Source of the DNA: Combretum micranthum
Lineage: Eukaryota > Streptophyta > Magnoliopsida > Myrtales > Combretaceae
Direction: 5' to 3'
Assembly: GCA_024138025.1 (NCBI GenBank)
Contig: JAMXBD010000013.1
Coordinates: 1,054,001 to 1,118,000, forward strand
DNA length: 64,000 bases
Positions 36,130 through 47,439 of this stretch are shown here, in pieces. The notes under the pieces were generated by a model that ran no database searches, was not told the origin of the DNA, and saw nothing but the letters and a program-made list of their open reading frames with translations. The position numbers and the translations under genes are program-made. How positions within the stretch are numbered: position 1 is the stretch's first letter; every line of letters begins with the position of its first letter.

Positions 36130-36330
36130 ATAACGAACCACCACCTTCTGTATTACCGACTGAAGCCTTTCCTTGTACTTGGAGTGCCGGTGAACGTACG
36201 ACTGGTGCTGTGCGTGTACGCGTAGGCAACAGGATATTCAAGCAGCGCTTGCACGTGTAGCGGAGATCTTGGACTTTGCGCGCATCACCGTCGTTGTCCA
36301 TCAGGACATTCTGCTCACCAACCAAACCAT
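36130..36330. other. GC-richer island of unknown origin
   Basis: About 200 bases with many CG dinucleotides (cgtgtacgcgtagg, tttgcgcgcatcacc, gaacgtacgac) interrupt AT-rich DNA. Open frames span it on both strands: plus 36036-36260 and minus 36325-36113. The minus frame starts MVGEQNVLMDNDGDARKVQD and contains a CxxC pair in YTCKRC. I compared it mentally with histones, the RPB9 subunit and ribosomal proteins without a convincing fit. It may be an exon fragment, a processed-gene remnant or foreign DNA. Confidence 0.45.
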
Positions 36331-36449
36331 CGTAACTAAAATTTTCTTACGTTATGTGGACACGCAAAAGCCTTCCTCATAGGCAGCGACCTAGTTTAGG
36401 GGCTAAGTTTGACAACAAACCATGGCACAGCGGCACTAGTCCAAAATCT

Positions 36450-36662
36450 ATTGTTTATTTGCATGGGTATGTTTGTTCCTTTTTTTTTTGTTTTTTCCTC
36501 AGTTTAATATCTTATTTTTATCACTTTCAAATATATATTTATATAAAAATAAATACACATGAAAAAACTGATATAATAAAATAATTAAACATATTAAATA
36601 CAAATAAGATACAAATAAAATACAAATAAAAATCAAACAATCCAAATAAATTCTTAATCGTG
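36450..36662. mobile_element. MITE of the 'aggcctatttgg' group
   Basis: The right arm on the minus strand, attaagaatttatttggattgt then tttttatttgtattttattt, matches 39549-39780. The left arm gtttatttgcatgggtatgtttg is a looser partner. Confidence 0.45.
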
Positions 36663-37080
36663 GTCGGATGAAACCTGATGCTTCTCTTTTTCCTGGTTTC
36701 AATGAACCGTGTCTTGTCACGTGGGTTTATTTGATGCTCTAATTGATTAATGTGCTAGAAAGGAAAAAAGAAAACTTATGTTTAATCCTATAGCAAAAGG
36801 AAAAAAATAAAAACACTTCCTAAGTTTAGGTTATAAACATGAAAAGAATGTTCTCTAGCTTTATAGTTTAATAACATCGTATCTAATCTTTTAAGTGGGT
36901 AAACCTAATTTGAATTATCCTTTTATATTGTAATCGAAAAAAACAAAGAAAAACTAAAAACAAATTTCTTAGATTCGATAGGTGGGAATTAAACATGTCC
37001 TTAAAAGGCTCTAATATAAGATGAGTGCCACCCCTCCCGAAATATTAAACCAGAAGCTTTATATTATCCAATCCATAATC

Positions 37081-37790
37081 TGTGATGACCGGGTTTCGGC
37101 TCAGAATACATACACAAAGTCAGGATTGGAACATATGAAGAAATGAGAGAAGACTCCTTTAATTTAATCGAAAAAAACAAAGAAAAACTAAAAACAAAAT
37201 TCCTAATAAGTGAAACCTAGTGAGGCGATTGCGTGCCAAACAATCACATACAATTCATATACCACAACCACACCACATGCATGTTAATAATTAATATACA
37301 ACAAACCTATATGCTCCCTTGAAAAGTGTAAATGCTCCTAGGATTCCGTGAGCCCTCAAGCTTCCAATAAACGGTAGTTGAACCACATTTCCTAGGATCT
37401 GATTTTCAAAGTTTGAACTGTTAGTAATCTATAGAGTCCCAACTTTTAAAAGTGTAAACTCGTATTATTCCCTAAAGTCTAATTTTGAAAGTATGCATTC
37501 ACGATGCTTTGAAATCATTTTTGAAAGTATAAATTCATCAAATCCCCAAAGTCTAAATTTTAAAAGTGCTAAACGAACCCGTAAAATCAATTCTTGAAAT
37601 TGTAAAGCAGGTTCCCAAGTCAATTCTTTAAATTATGCAGCGGGTTTTCGGAGGCTAATTCTTTTTTTTTTTTTTTTTTTAAAGTATGAAAGGATCCTAA
37701 AAATCTAAAACCTAATTTGGAACATGTCCTAAAGTCCAAGTTTCAAAATTAGGGGCAATTCTTGGAACATAGGTTTTGAAAATGTAGACC
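37081..37790 (-). mobile_element. possible Ty3-type LTR fragment
   Basis: It starts tgtgatgaccgggtttcgg, which on the minus strand is an LTR-like 3' end (ccgaaacccggtcatcaca) comparable with the ends at 21793 and 43498. The other end was not found. It contains the degenerate tandem array at 37394-37760. Confidence 0.35.
37394..37760. repeat. degenerate minisatellite, period about 31-41 bp
   Basis: Units begin with variants of 'agtctaattttgaaagtgtaaa' at about 37396, 37435, 37476, 37513, 37550, 37585, 37618, 37652, 37702 and 37733. The spacing shrinks from about 40 to 33 bases along the array. One unit is expanded by a poly-T run (37661-37680). Confidence 0.65.
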
Positions 37791-38045
37791 TACATGATTC
37801 TATGTTCTTACTTATCAATCACTCCAGTTTCCAAGTCCCTGAATCTAGATTAATTGAACACATGCATACACATTAGATAACATAAGTATGTAAACGCAAA
37901 CAGCTGTATAAGGCACGTAACCAACAAAATGACAAAAGCAACCCACCTTTGTAACTATAATCACCGTTTTTAATCTTTAATGCCTTTGATCCTATAATAA
38001 ATCAAAGGAGTTACATTGTTAATTTTGCATCTTTATTATTATTTA

Positions 38046-38354
38046 GGGTTAATATCGCGAATGTTACTTGAAATTTGGCAAAACATGCAATTAGCTATCT
38101 CAACTTAGAAATTAATCAATTTAATATCTAAAAGGATTTTTCATATTCACCAATAATACCTTCTTCAAATTGGCTAACACTATCATCCTACATGACGTTT
38201 CTAATCAATATAACGAAAGCACTGTTGCAGTACATGAAAAGTTATTCTAGATATTGAATTTATCAACTTCAAATTAAAGTACAAAATTAATTATAAAATT
38301 CAAGTATCTAATTGCATATTTTACTAAATTTTAAATATCATTCATGATAATTAC
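38046..38354. mobile_element. Mutator-like MITE, about 309 bp
   Basis: The left arm ggttaatatcgcgaatgtta and the right arm (minus strand) ggtaattatcatgaatgata pair for about 75 bases, continuing through 'aaacatgcaattagctatct' against 'aaatatgcaattagatactt'. It shares subterminal words with 40594-40896. Confidence 0.65.
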
Positions 38355-38625
38355 CTTATCAATTAATACCTTTTGTTATAGATGCATAAGGATCCTTTCA
38401 TACTGGCTTAAAGGGGAAAGGGAAGAGAGCAAGCTTGAAAGAGTTCGGTTTATATTATCATAAATACTATAGATTATGTAATTATGTTTACATATATAGG
38501 GATATAAAGTTAAATATTTTAAGTTATTTGTTGAAAGCTTGATTCAGGTGTCCACATACAATGATTAATAATTGTTAGTGTTAATTTAGGCTCTTACTGA
38601 ATTTAGTAAATATCTAGCCTTTAAT

Positions 38626-39450
38626 TAGGGGTGGACAAATTTGATTTTTACTAAAAACCAAATCAAACTTTAATTTACAATTAAGTTTTTTCCATCTCAA
38701 ACCAAATCTGAAAATAATGGTATTGTTTAAATTTAAAAATTTCCAAACTATTAAATAATGATTTGATTCGATTTGGATTACGAAATAAATTATAATTATA
38801 ATTAAAAAATATTTTTCTAATTCTTTATATTTGTACAATTATTCAAATATTTAAATTATTCTAAAAAATTCAAATTGCAAATCACACTAAAATACTTCAG
38901 AAATCTATCAAACCTATAATCTATAATCCTCCATAAAATCATCTAATCATCAATTAGTCATCCACTAACTAAGTATATTTACTTGCTAATACATAGTAAG
39001 TCATAATCTATAATTCTTCATAAAATCGTTTAGTCGATCATCTATCAACTAAAATTTTATCTACTAACAAAAGTCATCAATGAATAGGAGTGATTTGCCT
39101 AACAAAATATTGAACAAGTAATACATCATAAGAGTTATAACTAAATAAACAAATTTCATATTCCACTAAGTTAAAACGATCAACAAAAAAATAACATTAA
39201 GTCACCAATAGGAGAATATATATTTTAAACCCAAAAAAATAAATTTTAAAATAGGACAATTTAATATTAATTAATATTCATCAAATAAAAAATATCATAC
39301 TAAAATTATAAGAGCATTATGCAACCTTTAATAAATCATCATAAGAAAATTTATAACTCTAAATAAAATATTATTAATTTTCCTAAAATGATTTGATTCA
39401 ATTAAGGATTGGTTTAGTTTGGTTAGTTTTTTTTTTTTTTCTCTCACCTA
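38626..39450. mobile_element. hAT MITE, 825 bp, sister of 1450-2345
   Basis: The flanks are a perfect 8-bp duplication, cctttaat, at 38618-38625 and 39451-39458. The ends are taggggtggacaaa and, from the minus strand, taggtgagagaaaa. Left subterminal 'tttccatctcaaaccaaat' and 'atttggattacg', and the inner words about tcatctaccaactaa, parallel the copy at 1450. No coding capacity. Confidence 0.85.
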
Positions 39451-39548
39451 CCTTTAATTATTCAGTTTGGTAAATTTAGGTTGACTCAACTTGTGAATAT
39501 TTAGTTGTATCTAAAATTGGTAGATACATATAATATTATATATGTGTT

Positions 39549-39780
39549 ATAGGATTTTGTTTGGATTGTTTTATTTTATTTGTATCTTATCTATATCCAA
39601 TCTGCATTTATGTCTTATCTATATCTTATCAATATCTTATTTGTATCTGATTCATTTAAAAGGAAAAATATTTCTTTGTTTATCTGCATTTATTTCTTGA
39701 TAAACATTTGTTTAAAAACAAAAAAAAAAAATTAAGATACCAAAATGATCATAAAAAGATGAAACAAATAAAGGCCTAAT
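39549..39780. mobile_element. MITE of the 'aggcctatttgg' group, about 232 bp
   Basis: The left end ataggattttgtttggattg and the minus-strand right end attaggcctttatttgtttc form inverted repeats. The subterminal run of 'tatcttatctatat' is shared with 11398-11602. Confidence 0.55.
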
Positions 39781-40593
39781 GTCATGATTTATCTACGTAT
39801 TGTTTCTGTACTTATACATATGACGATAAATTGCGCTTTATGTATACAAATGTGTGTATGCTTGATGATTGTGGCATCGGTTTGTGATTATGGAATTATG
39901 TACTGGGTTTTTCAAATCATTCTTTTTTAATATACAATTTTACAAGTATAGGTAGTGATTTCGATTACCGCATTTACCTAAGATATGGCTATATGTACGT
40001 TGGGGGGTAAGGTTAAATATGCTAATTGTTATAAAAACAACTTATTAGAGGTAGATATGCAATGGTGGCATTGTTATTAAAATAGTTGAAATTCGATAGA
40101 ATCTCTTTAAATATTTAATTAATGTTTTGATGATAACAGATGTAAAAAAAAAATGTTTTTCAATAAGTTTACAAATTGGATAAAAAACATTAAAGTTTAA
40201 ATTGATCATATGTGCTTGATAAACTGAACTACTATTCGAGTTTATATGACTTCAGAAGCGCAAGTAGATTAGAAGCATAATCAAAAGCTAAAGTTTCCTT
40301 TTATAGAGCAAAGAACTACATTAAAGATCCAACTCCACGAATTGAATAAATTAGGGAAATGCATTTAATTATTTCACTATGAGTTGCACAAATATCCAAT
40401 GGGGACTTTAAAATAATTTTTATGAATTTTGAAAATAATTTTTTTCGAAAGTCGAAGATTTTATATTTAGATCTTGATTCACAAGACATGCAAAAGATGG
40501 AAATGTTATTAGGTTTTATTTTTCAAATATCAAGAAACTACTTAAAGTTGCAAAGGAAAGAAGTATATGGACATCCAAGAAAATTTCACAAAT

Positions 40594-40896
40594 GAATAAT
40601 GTCACAAATGGTATACAAATTTGGCAAAATATGTAATTAGGTAATTGAATTTTAAAATTAATCAATTTAGTAACTGAACTTTGAAATTAATCAATTTGGT
40701 ACTTGAAAAACTTTTGGATTTATCAATTTAGTACCTTAAAAAAATTGATTGAGGTACTTATGGTGTGCATAATTTTTTTTTTTCGCATACAAAATTAAAT
40801 AATTTCAAAGTTTGAATATTAAATTAATCAATTTCAAAATTTAGATATTTAATTGCATGTTTGTGAAAGTTCAGTTACGATTTGTGACATTAACAC
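40594..40896. mobile_element. Mutator-like MITE, 303 bp, 10-bp flanking repeat
   Basis: The flanks tttcacaaat occur at 40584-40593 and 40897-40906. The arms start gaataatgtcacaaatgg and, on the minus strand, gtgttaatgtcacaaatc. They remain alignable for about 75 bases. A 9-10 bp duplication with long inverted arms starting in G fits the Mutator superfamily. Confidence 0.8.
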
Positions 40897-40911
40897 TTTC
40901 ACAAATAAGGA

Positions 40912-42284
40912 AGAAAATCTTCAACAAAAGGAATAATTTCAAATAGATGTCTTTTATATCTTGTGATACACCCATGAGGACAATCACTAAAGTATCAAAA
41001 TCTCACGAAAGGCTAAGCCCTAAATCTCAAAACGAAAATTAGGGTTAAGATAAAAGAATCAACTTACTAAATAATACGCATCAATAAGCGATGCATAAAA
41101 CACATTAAGATCTATTGATATGACTCATAATAAACCTTGTGCACACTCACCATAATCAAAAGATTGATTGATAGGAGTAGAAGGAGTTAACAGCAAAACA
41201 CTCTTGAGAGAAACTTTATTCAAACTTCCATAATAATGTTCATGACAAGAGAAGACTATTTATAGTTGTCTCATGAATCAATTAAAGACTATAAATAACT
41301 AAGAAAATTCCACAAATATCCCTAATAAGGAGTCTACTAAAATAACTTAACAAAATAAATTGAATCAGCAAAACATGATGCTTTTTATCCTTACATGACA
41401 AAGAACACTGGTGTTGTGTTTACGTTCCTGTACCTTGGATGTCACGCAACTTTTCTTCATTTTAGCTTGCACGCGACCTACCTACACAAACATGTACTAT
41501 CTCATGTGGCGCATGGAAGGTTGTTTCCTTTGCATCTTTACTTCAATTCCCTACACCACCTACAACACAAGTTGTGCTCTTACTTGTGTATTCTTCTTTA
41601 CCTTGTGATTTGGTCAAAACCAACACATCAAAGCGAATACAACCATGATCATCTTGCAATGCAAAAGCTTATACAAACTTTTCTTCATCAGGTTTCAAAC
41701 TATGTAGAAGAACTCTTAATGTAAGATTATGCAAGCCTCTACCACATGCTCTAGTAATCAATCCCTCAAGCTAATTGCCGTACTCTTGCTTCTTAATAAC
41801 AAGTTTCAAGCTTGAATTGTCATACACAACTTGAAGACTTTCTCAGAAAAATACAACAACTATTTTCACTTAATGTAGAAGTATCTCAAATTTACATATC
41901 TAGAAATTCAAAAAGGAAATAACCACAATGGCTAGAGCATAGTCATGATACAAAATTACATAAGATGACCATTGGTTAAAGCATTATATAATGAAGTTCG
42001 GCTTCAAGCCTAAAAGCAATGAAATAGAGAAGCATTATACTAAAAATATACTGAAGAAATGCGTCAAAAACTCTTTGAGTGCTGATATGAAAATAACTAC
42101 TTAATTATAAAGCATATAAAGCCATTGGAAGCACTTTTAGAAAGTTCTCAATAAGAGAATTTATTTTTATATATACTAAGTTGTCAGGAAAATTGTAGTT
42201 ATGCTTCCTTGTTCTTGTCTAAAACCACTTATAATTGAAAAAAAAAAAAAACTATTAATACCTAGGCTAAAACTTAATACTAAA
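40912..42284. other. intergenic; coding-like minus-strand patch at about 41545-41745
   Basis: Most of this holds nothing recognisable. On the minus strand one frame from about 41745 to 41545 reads through with only one or two stops and an even amino-acid mix (RGLHNLTLRVLLHSLKPDEE, then ALQDDHGCIRFDVLVLTKSQ). A 109-codon frame also exists on the plus strand (41395-41724), but it is Leu/His/Tyr-rich and looks like the shadow of the minus frame. I cannot name the family. It could be a captured host-gene fragment or part of an LTR element. Confidence 0.35.
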
Positions 42285-42729
42285 AAAAGGAGGGGGTTGA
42301 GTTGAGTATTTGAAATACTTTTACCTCTTTTACAAATCAATGACTAATCAATGAAATTTAAACAAAGAAAACAATATACAAGTAAAATGCAATAAATAAA
42401 AGATACAAGGTAGGGAGAAACGAGTTTGGATTTACGTTAAGTTTTGTTCATCCCCTACTCTCCATGATCACACAAATGCCTCTAGTGCAGGCTTTCACAT
42501 ACCACTTATTAATATCAAACAAAATTCTCCTAAGAAACTATACGCAAATAATCACTAACTCACAAGAGTTATGCCTTTACAACAATTCCTTATCTCACTA
42601 GGCATAACCTAATCACTCAGGAAATTCACAAAACAAACTCCTATGTAGTGTCTCACAAAGAATTGCAAAATATCACTCAATGGCACTATAATTTTCTTTT
42701 TCACACAAGATGAAGCAAATTAAGTACAA

Positions 42730-43364
42730 ATAGGCCTGCAAACGAGCTGAGGTACTCGCAAGCTACTTGAGCTTGACTTGTTTCAGGCTTAACTCAAGCT
42801 CGATTAATAAACAAACTGAGCTTAAGCTGTGATTTAGGTTAACGAGGAAACTCACTTAGGCTCGCGAACAAGCTCACTTAGGCTCGTGAATAAGCTCGCG
42901 ATTAAGCTCGTTAATAAATTTGTTAGTTGATTTCTGAGTATTTTTTATGCATGATATATTATATTTAACTACATAATTAAAACAACACAAAATAATTTAT
43001 ATTTAATGATTATATGTATATATATTTATAGTAACACTTGTATATCATATTTTAGGTTTGAAAAAAAAAATGGAAAACAAGCTATTGAAATGAGTTGAAC
43101 TTGAGTTAAAATTTTAGGGTTGATAAAAGCTCAATAGATTCAATAAAAACCTCGACTCAACTCGAGCTCATTTTATAGATGAGTCGAGCTCAAGCTCAAA
43201 CTCAAACTAAAGCTTGTTTAGTTAAATGAGCCAAGTTCGAGCCTCAATTTCAAGCTCGATAAAAAGCTTGGCTTAAGCTTGACCTTAATAAATTTTAAAC
43301 AAACGGGGCCTGAGCTTTTAAAAGCTCTACTTGGCTTAGCTTGGCTTGGCTTATTTGTAGCTAA
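42730..43364. mobile_element. hAT-like MITE, 635 bp, with a paralogous empty site
   Basis: The flanks are aagtacaa (42722-42729) and aagtataa (43365-43372). The partner LTR has the undivided site gaagcaaatgaagtataagg at 48929-48948. The ends ataggcctgcaaacgagc and (minus strand) ttagctacaaataagcc are inverted repeats. Subterminal zones are crowded with gagctcaagctcg words in both orientations. No protein is encoded. Confidence 0.85.
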
Positions 43365-43497
43365 AAGTATAAGGACAATATTTTTCAAGAGAGTAAAACA
43401 TGGATGTTAATTTCAACTTTCAATAGCTCAACCAACTCTTTAAATCTACATAACAACCACTATATATAGATTTTTTAAGTCATTTGACAACTAGACA

Positions 43498-46400
43498 TGT
43501 AATGGCCCTACCCCAAGCACGTAGGGCATGGCAATTACGCCACATATTCACATATCACGTCCAAGCATTATGTGCAGGCATTCCCTTATTGAGTGGGTTT
43601 CTAGTTGAATTTTAATTTGATAAACCATTATTAATTTTTGTAAAAATTTCGACAAAGTACCATATGTTTTCCCATTATTCAACTTTTATTATAGCCCATG
43701 CAATTTAACCATATGTTTTGGGACCTAATGGTCCATTTTAAAATGCAATAGATATTAATTTTTTAATTACAATCATCCATCTTAGATAAAATAAAGAATA
43801 TATAACAAAATCCTTTGTAAAAAAATCCATATAAAGTTGTGTCTTGTCACTGCTACCTATTCAAAGTATCCCTTGAAGTTCTCTCCCTGACAGATATTCA
43901 ACAAAACTTGAAATGTTAAAGAATGAGCTGCGAAACCCAAAACAAAGTAATCAAGCTTAGACACACATGCCATACATGTCTAAGCCAATGCATCAAGCAT
44001 AAGTTAAGTTTAATTAAATTTTTAAGCGAACAAATAAGTATCCTTAGCGACCTAAAAATACTAACACGCATATGAGTACTCATGACTCCTACTAAGAAAA
44101 GGATAGGGTTTCCCTTAGCAGATCACACACTAAGGAGAGGGGTTCGATTAGTCCCCATAACTCATCAAAAAAGAAAAAGAAGAAGTAGTCTTGTATGGAC
44201 ACAATCCATTGCGATGTTTTATGCAAAAACCCATACCCTTGCATAACTCCTTTGCAACTTTATACCAGCCCCTAATTAATCATCTGATTTTTAAATATCT
44301 CCTATCGACTACCCACTTATCATTATCACGTACTTCGTAGGGGTCAAAGTGCTTACAACTACCTCATCTTCTTAAAATCATGATCAAGCTCACAACTCAG
44401 TCTAAGGTGCCACTTCCTGAGGAAAGCGGCTAAGCAGCAACCAAAACACAATTTAGCTTATTTTAAGTCTTAGTCCAATTATTAATATTACCTTAGCAAG
44501 TAACACGCAATTACTGCATATCTATCAATTGATTTGAGCTTTCAAATCCCTTTCTAAAGCTTGATGTTTAGAAAATGTTCATAATTGAAGTCAGATATCA
44601 ATTGAAGATTAACTAGCTTTACTCAATTTATATTGTTATTAAGATGCTTAGATTTGATTGTACCCATTGATAAGTCTCATTAAAGGTTGTTTAGATCGAA
44701 AGAAGGAGTTTATTAAAAAATATAGGCCATTGACATGCCCATGTAAACGTTCTAAAGGAATACACTATTAGGTACACGGCCTTTGTCATTGGTTGTGTTC
44801 CATTACATAACCAAGAAAACATCTCGTATGTTGGATCGTATACTACCAAGGGAATAAAGTCTTGTGTGAGACATTTTGGGCTTGATGTATTTAGTTGATG
44901 TACAATTGAGTGGGGTATTAGTACTGGCAAGATTTGTGTTTTGAAGTTTTTGGAAGGTAATCTAAGCTTAAGGGAAGAACCAAGTCAAGTTTTGTGCAGT
45001 TTGAATGAGAATTGACAAAGTTATGAGTGGACTAGAAAGGTACACGGGCAAGTCCACAGAGTCATGTACTAGGTCGTGTTCTTTTACACGACCAAATACT
45101 TTGATGTGGCCGTAGACCACCTTGATTTGGGTTCAAAAAGGTATATGGGATGATACACGAAACTATATATCCCCATTGTTTTTCAAGGAAATATAAAGCT
45201 TAAGGTTAGAAGATACATGGCCAGGTACATGACCTTGTGTATTGGTCATGTTTCTCCGAAAATCTAAGTTTTCTACGTTTTTGGGGTTAGAGGGTTACAC
45301 GGTTTGATCCACAAGCCCATGTATTGACCGTGTTCTTTTGGATTTTCATTGTTTTGAGCTTAAACTCGGGTTTTTCAACGAAAAGAGCTTTTGGAAGACT
45401 TTTAGTGTCTAAAAGAGCTAAAAGATCATGTTTAAACCTAATCTTTGTTTATCATGACTCACGATACCTCAAAACATGTTTAATCATAAATTTCTCAAAA
45501 TATCTAAGCATGAGTCTATCGTTTTACAACTCTAACATCAAATACACCAAAATGCATCCTTCTCAAACTCACTCCAACAAAACCAAACCTTCAAGTCACA
45601 CCCAAACACCATTTAACACCTCCATAGCAGACCTGACTCTAAAAACCATCATAATCCAAGAAAAATAAGTTAGTTTGGATGTATTACCTTACTTTAGAAG
45701 ATAGTTTTCACTTGTATCAATTGGAAACGGGATTTAAGACTTTAAAATCACTCCAAAACTTGATTTTTTGACACTTTAAACATGTATTAGCTGACCAAAG
45801 TCGATTTTCATGCTTAAAATACTAAAATACTCACATTACAACATCTTAAAGTCTCATGTTTACCTTGGCATGAATTTTGTTGTGATGGTGATTCTCCTTC
45901 ATCTTCTAACACTACTTCATCCTCTTTATTTCCTCGAGTAAAAGACATCATATATACAAATTAGTGCTACACTTTTGCTAATTTCACTTATTTAACACTA
46001 AGAAGGGGTTAAGATTTTAAAGAACCATATATTAGGTTTTGGCAGAGTTTCATAAAAGGGAAGGAGGTAGGAAAAAAAAAGGAAATATTTGTATGGGAAA
46101 GGGGAAATGACAAAATTGGGTTTTAAACATAGGAAAAATGATCCCCTTTTTAGATTGTGTCATGTGGCATGATCTTGAGCATATAAATCTTATATGTGCA
46201 AGAACCTTAGTTAGTTTTAACATTTTAGGGCTTTTAATTAATCTCTTAGGCTAATAATGATTTAAATATTTAAAATAAGTCTAATTTATTAACAATAACT
46301 AGATTTCAAATTTTTAATTCTCATAAGTTCTTGGTTTGACGTAAAATAATAAATTTACAAAATCAAAGCTCCTAACTACATTGTTTTTATTTTTCTTGTA

Positions 46401-46614
46401 AAACTTTTCATACAAAAGAACCATTATTAAATTCTACTTTACATTATTTTGATATTTGAATTGTTTTTTTAATTTTCAAATTTTTGGTTCTTGTTTTAGG
46501 GCAAAATTGGAAATTTTGAAAAAATCAATCTTTTAAATTTATACATAACTCCAATTGGAGTTCATTGACTTGATTTGATTTCATTTTCTTATGATTAGTG
46601 TATGGATCATTTCA
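43498..46614 (-). mobile_element. Ty3/Gypsy solo LTR, 3117 bp, with a paralogous empty site
   Basis: It starts tgtaatggccctacccc and ends atggatcatttca, so on the minus strand it runs TGAAAT...GGGGTAGGGCCATTACA. The flanks are agaca (43493-43497) and ggaca (46615-46619), and the empty site in the partner LTR is ggaca at 49065-49069. Read on the minus strand it has an AT-rich start, a C/T-rich promoter-like part at about 46150-45950, a segment of 'acacgg / ccgtgt' words at 45340-44990, and the GGGGT end, matching the layout of 19001-21793. A 114-codon plus-strand frame (45324-45668) is chance. No internal retroelement genes were seen. Confidence 0.85.
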
Positions 46615-47085
46615 GGACAATTTCACCCTAAAATTGCTCTTGCTTTATATGCTCCAATAGTTGATTTCTATTAACTAGTGCTCGGATGCCACAGGCTATT
46701 ACGAAAGCAACCTACAAAACTTCAACATAAAAACTTATGAACTCAACTAGTGTTTGGATGCCAGATGATCAAATACAATGTAGTTATGCAAAACATGCTT
46801 AGCGTCTAGCTGCTAGATGCAGTACACATGACCAGACTTATGGTTATGTTAGCATCCAAATACCATGTCCTAAGGTATGTTTAGCGTCTGGATCCTAACT
46901 ACAATACAACTAGATCCTGTAACTTTATAAGTTCATAAATTTTATAAACACAAGCTCATCATATCATAAAAATATTTTTTCAATTAAGTGTAACTTAACT
47001 TTAATAAATCAGTAATTGTGAACTGTATTTTCTCATCAAAATTCAACTTAAATCCCTCGATTCAGCAATCTTTCTGTTTTTGATG

Positions 47086-47115
47086 ATGAAATTTATTACA
47101 CAATTAACTCCCCCG
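47086..47115 (-). other. polypurine tract of the Copia derivative
   Basis: On the minus strand the sequence reads gaggtcaaggagggagtagc then gggggag just before the left LTR. This is the usual position and form of the plus-strand primer of Copia elements. It supports reading 42285-49521 as one element. Confidence 0.6.
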
Positions 47116-47439
47116 CTACTCCCTCCTTGACCTCATGAAAAAGACAAGCATATGTCAAGGCATATAATTAGAAATATACATATAACATGTACAACAACAG
47201 CTATTGTTTGAGCACTATAGGCTTAATGTTTGGATGTTAGATGACACTACCATCTATTTATACAAAGAGCAAGTTCAAGATCAATTTCACACAAACTCAT
47301 GAACAAAGATTACTTAGTTGCCAAAAAATCATAACAAAATATATCAAATCATTATAATCACAACACTTAAGCAAGCTAAACTCTTGATGCCTTTGAAGTG
47401 CCTTGAGGGTATCTACAAAATCAAGTCTCATCTTTTGTA

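Larger units (their letters stand above)
42285..47038 (-). mobile_element. left LTR (3' LTR) of a Copia-type deletion derivative, with two insertions
   Basis: Three parts, 42285-42729, 43365-43497 and 46615-47038, align in order with the uninterrupted LTR at 48520-49521. Shared landmarks are 'catgatcacacaaatgcctc', 'aagagttatgcctttacaa', 'atatttttcaagagagtaaaac', 'tagcgtctggatcc' and 'taagtgtaacttaact'. Net length without the inserts is about 0.99 kb, against 1.00 kb for the right copy. The edges are approximate. Confidence 0.8.

Noticed and set aside
36130..36330. Idea that the CG-rich island is a histone H2A/H3, RPB9 or ribosomal-protein fragment
   Set aside because: Frames had only scattered chance resemblances. 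No run of conserved residues aligned without repeated frameshifts.
37081..38020. Complete Ty3 solo LTR with target duplication
   Set aside because: ataatc occurs on both sides (37074 and 37961), but the right end lacks a CA terminus, so only an LTR-like fragment is claimed.
41395..41724. 109-codon plus-strand frame
   Set aside because: Leu/His/Tyr composition looks like the complement of the more protein-like minus-strand frame. No motif or start context supports it.
44100..44165. T-loop-like 'ggttcgattagtcc' suggesting a tRNA
   Set aside because: No matching acceptor, D-arm or anticodon arm could be placed around it.
45324..45668. 114-codon plus-strand frame
   Set aside because: Inside the 3.1-kb Ty3 solo LTR, antisense to it, with no domain.
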